Of a stretch of 37,197 nt of DNA, positions 30,169 through 37,197 are shown piece by piece. The notes beneath the pieces are model-generated. The model was given only the letters and a program-made list of their open reading frames with translations, made no database searches and was not told the DNA's origin. The translations under genes were made by a program, and so were the position numbers. This stretch comes from Nemertoderma westbladi (taxonomy: Eukaryota > Xenacoelomorpha > Nemertodermatida > Nemertodermatidae), in the NCBI GenBank assembly GCA_032718475.1, contig JAUCBJ010004560.1:1-37197 (forward strand). The letters are read 5' to 3'. How positions within the stretch are numbered: the stretch's first letter is position 1; the number at the start of each line of letters is the position of its first letter.

Positions 30169-32745
30169 GCTAAGTTTCTAAATTACAGCTAGGGTTACAT
30201 GACAATTTTAACTAACGCCGCACCACCCCCCTTATGGTAGAATCCCCCCTCAGGGAAGTGCTATATAAAGTCAATACCTTCCAAGTATATACCTTATCCC
30301 TTTTTTAATAACTTGCATAATCTTGTAACAAGTATGTTAAGTTTCGTTTATTGTTTTGGTTCTACACACCCTCCTCTGCTACAGTACCTGCCTCTTTACT
30401 AACCTGCCTACAGCATCGTAGCCTACAAATTCAATATAGTTTCTTTGTTTGTATCCCAGTCAATTTAGCATGTTTACGGGGGGGGGGGGGGGGGGGCAGG
30501 GTTTACTGGCAAAATACCATGCCGTATGTAGCATGTAGGCCAACCATATGATAACTTTGCCCCTATCTATAATTCGCTTTCACGAATTTAAACAACCATT
30601 TATATACAAGTATTATTGACCCTTCCTATTAATAGCCCTACCTGAACGCAAATGTTTATCTTACTTCGTGGCTCGCCCCACGCCCACACTTTGAAACTTC
30701 CACATTGTAAGAGACTAAATTCACATGAAACTACTAAGTTCGCTTTATAAAATACTGTATATATTTAAATAAACAGTAATTCGTTTCTATTGGAAACAAG
30801 CTCCCGTTCAAATGTGCTAAACCTGTTTTTAGGAATAGTTAGTGCAGCACTTTCACCTCCTTTATTACAAATGTAACATTATGTTATAGGCAAGGGGTAA
30901 CATAGATCGACATACTGTACGTACAGTACACGTTCGTGGGGCCTTCGCGCAGCACGAGGCTCACTTATCAGATACAGATTAAAATTGATGTTCTATCCCA
31001 AAATCAAATCGGTATTTAAGAAATTTAACCAAACCGCCAATAAGAATAAATCAAAGAAGAGAGGAAAGTTCCCCCTTTAACCCCCTCTTAATCTGCATCA
31101 CCCCAACCCAAAGGAGCACAGAGGTTTAATGAAAGGCAGAGGTAGTAACATAAAATTTGTGTTTTAAAAGTAATATAATGGCATAATAAGGCAATATAAG
31201 GCAACCCAATTTGTAAAAAATATTAAAACTTACCTTATGCCGATAGTATTGATACTGAAATTTTAATTTAACATGTCAACACATCAACGAAATAATTTAG
31301 TTAATTATTATTCTAAAGAATCACGATTAAATACTGAGGCAATCATTTTGTGAGATAAATAATAAGCTGGCTTATTAGTCTGGCACCTTACACTAGTAGT
31401 GCCTGTGTCCTATAGATGTAAATACCCGTTGCCAAGTAGTGGTGACATGATTGGACTGGTTCCCAACTATATGCAATAGCAAGCATGCCAAGGAATGATT
31501 GGGCTGGAAGTATAGAGTGAGGGGCATTTTGTTAACTTAATTACGTTTAGATCAATTTAAGGGAATGGAGTATAGTGTTTACAGCTGTATAAATTTTAAT
31601 TATAATTATTTACATCTTATACTATAAAATAATTAATTCCTATAAAGTCATGTTGAAAAAGCTGTTTTTTACCCTAACCAACATTAATTAAATACATAAC
31701 TGAACTTATCTCCTTCTCGAAGGCCACACGAAAATTCAACTTTGAAAATTTGTAAACTTTTGCAAAACAACATGTGTACCAAGTTTGGATAGATTTTATC
31801 GAGATTTGGATGAGTTATTAACGTTTAAAATTGAACACAACAGAACGACACGAGTGGGGCTTTCGTGCAGCAAAAACTGCAAGCCATCTTAGCGAACAAT
31901 TATAATTATACTATGGCTAGTTATATATTGGCTTCCGACACACACACACACACCTAGAGACTTTTATAAAACGGTCATAACAGTTCGCTGATGGCTCGCA
32001 GTTTTGACTCGCCCCACAGAACAACACACACACCGATTGAGTGAGTGGTACCTGTATGCTAAGCTCGCTTTCTTTCGTGGCTCGCCCCACATACATGTCT
32101 AAGCCTAAGTAAGCAGTGGGCTAAGGCTAAACGCTTTCAATATGTTCCGTAGGCTATAATTAAAGTGAAAGTACATTTCAATCTGAAGTAGGCCTAGCCT
32201 ATACCCATTGACCATTGCTTGAGAATGTAAGGTTCAAGGTTGCACAATGCACTAAGGAAATAGTCCTACACCAAGGGCCTGAGCTGGTCACTGTAGAAAG
32301 GAATATAATTGGTTTGTACCTTCCGTATATTAACCAATCGCGGAGTTTCTTTTCCTGTGGCAGTGTGTGGTTACCGTGTAAATGGAAAACTGACATGGGT
32401 AATAAATAACAGCCACTCACTTCACTAAACATAAACATATTTATTTAATACACGTTTTGTTATAATTTCGCGATGTTTGTTTTTTCCTGTAATTTGTGTT
32501 TTAACTACAGACACTGCAGTAAATACCGATGCATATGTTTTCTTTAGTTGACCATATTCATTAAATTTATTGTTAACTTGTTTATTGTAATTGTTTCCTT
32601 CATTTTATTTTAATCTTTGGACTAATTTTTTGTTCAAAAGCAAATAAAATATTAGCATGTTGCGTATAACGCATTAAAAAACATATATCTGGCAACTGCA
32701 AGTAAGAATAATAATCGGTAGCTCTATTTAAGCAAAATACATAAA
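30169..32745. other. intergenic, no gene seen
   Basis: Contains a G run at 30478-30496 (19), two copies of the TTCGTGGCTCGCCCCAC word (30665-30681 and 32074-32090), a CA microsatellite near 31939-31953, and AT-rich filler. No coding region is supported. Confidence 0.5.
31770..32090. repeat. interspersed repeat, further copy of the 760-892 family
   Basis: ACATGTGTACCAAG at 31770-31783 and TTCGTGGCTCGCCCCAC at 32074-32090 repeat words of the 760-892 fragment in the same order. Between them are related GTGGGGC and GACTCGCCCCAC words. The spacing differs, so this is either a longer copy or two fragments. Confidence 0.45.
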
Positions 32746-32818
32746 CGCCCGATAAGGGGATTGAACCCTTGACCTTAGGATTAAAAGTCCCACGCTCTAC
32801 CAGCTGAGCTAACCGGGC
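32746..32818 (-). tRNA. tRNA-Lys-TTT: tRNA-Lys (anticodon TTT)
   Basis: 73 nt, identical to the plus-strand gene at 35025-35097. Acceptor GCCCGGT pairs with ATCGGGC, allowing one G-T. The D arm is GCTC/GAGC and the anticodon stem TGGGA/TCCTA with loop CTTTTAA gives anticodon TTT, which reads AAA and AAG lysine codons. The T arm AAGGG-TTCAATC-CCCTT is perfect. Discriminator base is G; CCA is not encoded, as expected in eukaryotes. A and B boxes are intact. Confidence 0.96.
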
Positions 32819-34013
32819 AGTGATTCGGCGTGCGAAAGTAATTACGCGACTCGCTTTGCTATGTAAATAAAATATCTCGAGATATGTTATCCGCAAACCA
32901 TTACTGAGATTTATACGCATACTCCCAACATTAAATTAGTGTATTAACGCTGAACCACCTGTGAGCTGTGCATCTGTACCATATACATTACATACTGTAG
33001 GTAGGTACTAATATGCTAACAACGTCGATCGTTATTTTTGTGTGACAACAGGGGGATGCGCGGGACACGGCCCTATCATGTTTGAGGCCCAGTCCAGTGG
33101 TAGTGGTAGTCTAAATTTTTGATATATAGTTAACGGTGGGCGGAGTCTCCCACTTAAACAATACCAGGTTTTCACTTTTCGAAATTTATTGGAATTTTCA
33201 GATTTTATAACAAATTTGTATTTTTTTAAATTTCTCCTTATTATCCCTTGTGTTTTATATGTAACTACACCCCTTCCGTAACCTGGGTTTTTTTAGTGAA
33301 AACCTGGTGTTCTTCGGCTTCGCATAGAGGTAAATATAATAGCAGACAGTCTGTGTACTTCACATGGGCCCGGTGGGTAACGGTAGGCATAGCCTAATCA
33401 ATCTGCCAATGTATTTCAGTACCAGACCAGTCTGCCGCACTAGCCTATCACTATCGATAGTTTATTTCAGTCCCTGACTAGGATTTGGTTTTATGTTTGG
33501 GTTAGGGTTAGTTCGTATGACCAAAACCATAATTCCACTCATTATGATGACGTAATCCCTCACTGTGATTTGTAATCGGCCGTACCCGTACGACAGCCGT
33601 ACGGTAAGAAATTGTGATGTTTGTCAGTTCAGCAGCCGTCAGGCGGCCGTACGGTATGTTTGATATGCGGTACTGCAATAGACTATACGGTCGTAAAACA
33701 ACTGCAGATTCCGAAAGCCAATATATGTACTGCACGCTGGTCGCCGGAGGGTCACATTCAGGCGAGGCGAGGTACCTCACGCCGTACTGTCAGGTTGAGA
33801 TCACCGTACGACAGCCGTATATAATGTACGATAATGAAAACGCACTTTTGCTTTTGTCTTCACCACATAAAATATATCACACAACGCTGTCCACTTGCCC
33901 TTACAATCATTTAAAACAATTGCTGGAATCTCCTTTCGAACAGTTTTTCTTTCTTACGCTATCATTGTATTCTATATAATTCATAAAATTAATAAAAAAT
34001 CCATAAAAAAATA
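32819..34013. other. intergenic, no gene seen
   Basis: Holds a diverged interspersed repeat (33220-33370) and a cluster of CGTACGG/CCGTACG words at 33580-33820, including the 16-mer CCGTACGACAGCCGTA at about 33588 and again at about 33804. No gene is recognised. Confidence 0.5.
33220..33370. repeat. diverged interspersed repeat, copy B
   Basis: Same ordered blocks as 8405-8575: TTTTTTTAAATTTCTCCTTA, then CTGGG with TTTTAGTGAAAACCT, then TACTTCACATGGGC. Family unknown. Confidence 0.55.
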
Positions 34014-34190
34014 CTGTTTGTTGGTGGCCCATCAGTATGAATCCATAGAAATGTAGGCTACAGTATATCATCTCACCAGCCCATCAGTATCACTTCCAAT
34101 TTAGAATATTGCAAGTGATACTGCGGATGATGGGCTGGTAAAATGATATACATTTCTATGGAGTGATACTGATGTGCCACCAACAAACAG
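34014..34190. mobile_element. hairpin MITE with TA target duplication
   Basis: 177-bp inverted-repeat element. The left end CTGTTTGTTGGTGGCCCATC pairs with the right end GATGTGCCACCAACAAACAG with one mismatch. Pairing resumes inside through CATAGAAATGTA, ATATCAT, CCAGCCCATC and AGTATCACTT almost to the centre. TA lies on both sides (34012-34013 and 34191-34192). No coding capacity. It is unrelated in sequence to the MITE at 7636-7818. Confidence 0.85.
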
Positions 34191-34192
34191 TA

Positions 34193-34312
34193 TTTTTTTT
34201 TACAAGTGAATTGTTTTGTAAAAATTATTTTGTTTGAATTTTTTTAAATTTTTTTTATTTATTATTTTTATTTATTTTTTTATTTTTTTTATTTAATTTA
34301 ATTGGTATTTTT
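34193..34312. repeat. T-rich low-complexity stretch
   Basis: Long T runs interrupted by A and occasional G (ATTT and TTTTTA words) immediately after the MITE. Confidence 0.8.
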
Positions 34313-34394
34313 GTTTGATACTCATGGGCCATCATACACTAGTATTTCGGACTGTTGTTCTTGTTTCACATAAAGTTTATTATAATTATAAGCC

Positions 34395-34491
34395 TTTCAC
34401 AATGCAAAAAGTTGTACCCAGTGCCGTATACGGAAACCTGATAGAATATAAATGTTTTATCTTCGATTGTACAGCTTTTTGCATTGTGAAA
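34395..34491. repeat. short inverted repeat (23-bp arms)
   Basis: The left arm 34395-34417 (TTTCACAATGCAAAAAGTTG, then TAC) pairs with 34469-34491 with one mismatch; the loop is about 51 nt. No clear target duplication was found, so this may be a small MITE or a structured element. Confidence 0.7.
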
Positions 34492-34819
34492 ATCGAATAG
34501 AAATGTTTTCTAGATCCGGCCGGCGTACGTCATCGTACGGCCAAAGGATGAGGCCGTACGTTGACCTTACGGCCGAGTATAAATGGGCCTTAATAGTCTA
34601 TCTTTTAGGGTTTACTGGACCTGGGGCCTCTAACATGATATTATACATTTATAGGAAGGGAACTAGGGGTCATAACCTCGAATGATAAGTTTATTTTACC
34701 GAAAATAACGTATATTTTATTGGCGCAATTGTAGGACTAATCCCATCACATGCGTACTTTTTTTATAACCGGGTAGGGTACAAATTTAGGAATCGCGTAA
34801 TTTTTATTCAAAATAATAT

Positions 34820-34960
34820 CTCATATCTCTCCAAACCACGTACGCGTTTCGACCTTACTGGGTCTCTTCAGCGTGGTCGGATTCGAACCTGGGACCTCGA
34901 GGTGGAAGACGAGACAACAACGTTGTTACTAACATTATATCCCCCACAACAAACTTACCC
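34820..34960 (-). mobile_element. tRNA-derived SINE (Gly-TCC-like head)
   Basis: On the minus strand a B box GGTTCGAATCC (plus 34882-34892) follows an anticodon-like CTTCCAC loop with flanking GTCTCGTCTTCCACCTCGAG. Downstream the word GTCGAAACGCGTACGTGG follows GAAGAGACCCAGTAAG; similar words occur in many invertebrate SINE bodies. The A box is degenerate, so the element is probably inactive. Confidence 0.6.
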
Positions 34961-35024
34961 AGCGCTCGTGCCTCGTGGTGCTACGCACGCGGCGTCGTAA
35001 ATTATGTTCGCACGTCGCTACACA

Positions 35025-35097
35025 GCCCGGTTAGCTCAGCTGGTAGAGCGTGGGACTTTTAATCCTAAGGTCAAGGGTTCAATCCCCTTATCGGGCG
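35025..35097 (+). tRNA. tRNA-Lys-TTT: tRNA-Lys (anticodon TTT)
   Basis: 73-nt cloverleaf identical to the gene at 32746-32818 on the other strand, about 2.2 kb away. All stems pair, the loop CTTTTAA gives anticodon TTT, and A and B boxes are intact. The 5' flanks of the two genes also resemble each other (GTCG-AATTA-TTCGCACG-CG just before the gene), so part of the upstream sequence was duplicated along with the tRNA or is kept for transcription. No strong T-run terminator lies immediately downstream. Confidence 0.96.
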
Positions 35098-35100
35098 TTT

Positions 35101-35221
35101 ATTGTGTCTTTTGGAAGGGTTTAACTGTGGAAGATTTTTCCATATAGATTTACTGACCTCAAAAGCCTTTGTTACCAAAAAATGATATTGTGTCTTTTGG
35201 AAGGGTTTAACTGTGGAAGAT
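35101..35221. repeat. 35-nt direct repeat, period 86, after the tRNA
   Basis: A 35-nt segment starting ATTGTGTCTTTTGGAAGGG is identical at 35101-35135 and 35187-35221. The intervening segment is the 50-nt word that recurs beyond the satellite at 36516-36565. Confidence 0.93.
35136..35185. repeat. 50-nt repeat flanking the satellite, left copy
   Basis: Begins TTTTCCATATAGATTTACTG and matches 36516-36565 at 48 of 50 positions in direct orientation. The 52-bp satellite lies between the two copies. Confidence 0.93.
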
Positions 35222-35365
35222 CACCCATGGTGGGGTGGTAAACCGGCATTCCTTTGATTAACGAGTCTAAAAGATTCTCCCATAATTATTTTGCCTGACT
35301 TTTTGATTTGTAAAATATATGTCAAACATATAATGCCGATCACGTCCAATTTCCTAACACTGGAT

Positions 35366-36460
35366 TTTACATCCAGTAGCAACAAGGCAACTAACTACGT
35401 AGGTAGCGTAGGCCTACTTTACATACAGTAGCAACAAGGCAACTAACTACGTAGGTGGCGTAGGCCTACTTTACATCCAGTAGCAACAAGGCAACTAACT
35501 ACGTAGGTAGCGTAGGCCCACTTTACATACAGTAGCAACAAGGCAACTAACTACGTAGGTAGCGTAGGCCCACTTTACATACAGTAGCAACAAGGCAACT
35601 AACTACGTAGGTAGCGTAGGCCTACTTTACATACAGTAGCAACAAGGCAACTAACTACGTAGGTAGCGTAGGCCTACTTTACATACAGTAGCAACAAGGC
35701 AACTAACTACGTAGGTAGCGTAGGCCTACTTTACATACAGTAGCAACAAGGCAACTAACTACGTAGGTAGCGTAGGCCCACTTTACATACAGTAGCAACA
35801 AGGCAACTAACTACGTAGGTAGCGTAGGCCCACTTTACATACAGTAGCAACAAGGCAACTAACTACGTAGGTAGCGTAGGCCTACTTTACATACAGTAGC
35901 AACAAGGCAACTAACTACGTAGGTGGCGTAGGCCTACTTTACATACAGTAGCAACAAGGCAACTAACTACGTAGGTAGCGTAGGCCTACTTTACATACAG
36001 TAGCAACAAGGCAACTAACTACGTAGGTAGCGTAGGCCCACTTTACATACAGTAGCAACAAGGCAACTAACTACGTAGGTAGCGTAGGCCCACTTTACAT
36101 ACAGTAGCAACAAGGCAACTAACTACGTAGGTGGCGTAGGCCTACTTTACATCCAGTAGCAACAAGGCAACTAACTACGTAGGTAGCGTAGGCCTACTTT
36201 ACATACAGTAGCAACAAGGCAACTAACTACGTAGGTAGCGTAGGCCCACTTTACATACAGTAGCAACAAGGCAACTAACTACGTAGGTGGCGTAGGCCTA
36301 CTTTACATACAGTAGCAACAAGGCAACTAACTACGTAGGTAGCGTAGGCCCACTTTACATACAGTAGCAACAAGGCAACTAACTACGTAGGTAGCGTAGG
36401 CCTACTTTACATCCAGTAGCAACAAGGCAACTAACTACGTAGGTAGCGTAGGCCTACTTT
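35366..36460. repeat. 52-bp satellite, 21 units, highly homogeneous
   Basis: Twenty-one units of 52 bp containing CAGTAGCAACAAGGCAACTA and CTACGTAGGTAGCGTAGG. Apart from three positions (A or C in ACAT-CAG; A or G in GGT-GCG; T or C in GGCC-ACT) I see no differences between units. The array starts and stops sharply in AT-rich DNA. CTACGTAG and TAGGCCTA are palindromic within each unit. No open frame or known family is recognised. Confidence 0.96.
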
Positions 36461-36515
36461 TTATTTAAAAACTTTATTCTCTTTAATAATTAATTGTGTG
36501 TATGTTTATATCACC

Positions 36516-36565
36516 TTTTCCATATAGATTTACTGACCTAAAAAGCCCTTGTTACCAAAAAATGA
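36516..36565. repeat. 50-nt repeat flanking the satellite, right copy
   Basis: Direct copy of 35136-35185 with two mismatches, about 1.38 kb downstream and just outside the satellite. Confidence 0.93.
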
Positions 36566-37197
36566 CCGGTTATAAATATCGTAAACTATTGTGACTTTTA
36601 AATTAAGCCAAATATGTAATTTACTGTACACCCAATAATTAGTGGAAATTCTTAACATTGGTGGAAATTATTATACATGTCCGTATTATATCTATAGGCC
36701 TAGTGTAATTGTATTCATAAATTGTTCCTTTCTTGGCAATCCCCAAAATTGGTAGAAAAGGAGTAGACCTACTTTTTTCCTTTGAGAAAAAAGTAAACCA
36801 TAGGTTTGCATTGACATGACTTTTTTCCCAGCGAAAAAGCAACATAAGAAAATGTGAAAGCCATTTTTGTGGATTTTTTAAAATTACTCCAATTAATTAA
36901 AATAAATAATTAAATTAAATTATTAATACATGTGTTGAAAGAGCATGTAAATAGAAAAATGTTTGAACTTGTAATTTGAGTAAAATCCATGCATACACTC
37001 AAAAGTTATCACAACTTTAGTGTCTTCAAGGCGCAGGCCTACTCCAAAATACTGTATACAGTAACTTCATATCCAATATTGGTCTTACAAAATGTAGTTG
37101 AGCTGCCCTCCTACTTTCGTCATAAATATTTCAAACACTAAATTATTTAACATTTTGAAAGGCCGCATCTGTCAGTTGAAGAGTACAATACTGCATT
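36566..37197. other. intergenic to right edge, nothing recognised
   Basis: AT-rich sequence without a supported gene or clear repeat. Confidence 0.5.

Noticed and set aside
33500-33515. Telomere-type GGGTTAGGGTTAG
   Set aside because: Only two units inside ordinary sequence; too short to call an interstitial telomere.
35366-36460. CRISPR-like or coding repeat array
   Set aside because: Units are continuous with no spacers and have stops in frame; it is a satellite.

Overview
The window looks like nuclear chromosomal DNA of an invertebrate animal. Four conserved metazoan protein genes are present: a PLPP4/5-like lipid phosphatase, an ANKLE2-like LEM/ankyrin protein, an Orai store-operated calcium channel and a DNAJB6/B2-like co-chaperone. 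They sit far apart in AT-rich DNA full of transposon pieces, tRNA-derived SINEs, minisatellites and long poly-G/poly-C runs. Orai and a DNAJB6-type C-terminus argue for an animal. Short palindromic words (TAGGCCTA, TACCGGTA, GTAC) are very common, but I cannot name the lineage from them.

Layout. 1-390: end of a 17-bp minisatellite. 2.5-3.5 kb: SINE-like debris. 3996-4892: lipid phosphatase (+). 6024-7590: 3' half of a Ty3/gypsy element with its LTR (-). 7636-7818: hairpin MITE. 10271-12802: ANKLE2-like gene (+) with three different in-frame coding minisatellites. 14.7-15.0 kb: 20-bp repeat. 15.6-17.7 kb: cluster of the decamer CAAACTCTAC. 19502-20185: Orai (-). 21684-23189: a complete but degenerate piggyBac copy with TTAA ends. 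23.4-23.6 kb: cluster of the palindrome CTACGCGTAG. 23651-25390: 5'-truncated, frameshifted LINE (-). 26562-27443: DNAJB6-like (+). 29976-30165: Harbinger-type MITE. 32746-32818 (-) and 35025-35097 (+): two identical tRNA-Lys(UUU) genes. 34014-34190: another MITE. 34.8-34.95 kb: SINE. 35366-36460: very homogeneous 52-bp satellite of 21 units.

The four protein genes do not form a pathway or operon; each appears to be an independent transcription unit. What they share is structure: all four read as complete single-exon ORFs with an in-frame stop shortly upstream of the chosen ATG, although their vertebrate relatives are split by introns. That shared feature, the coding minisatellites of the ANKLE2 gene and the very young 52-bp satellite are the most interesting aspects. 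I found no convincing new multi-gene system.
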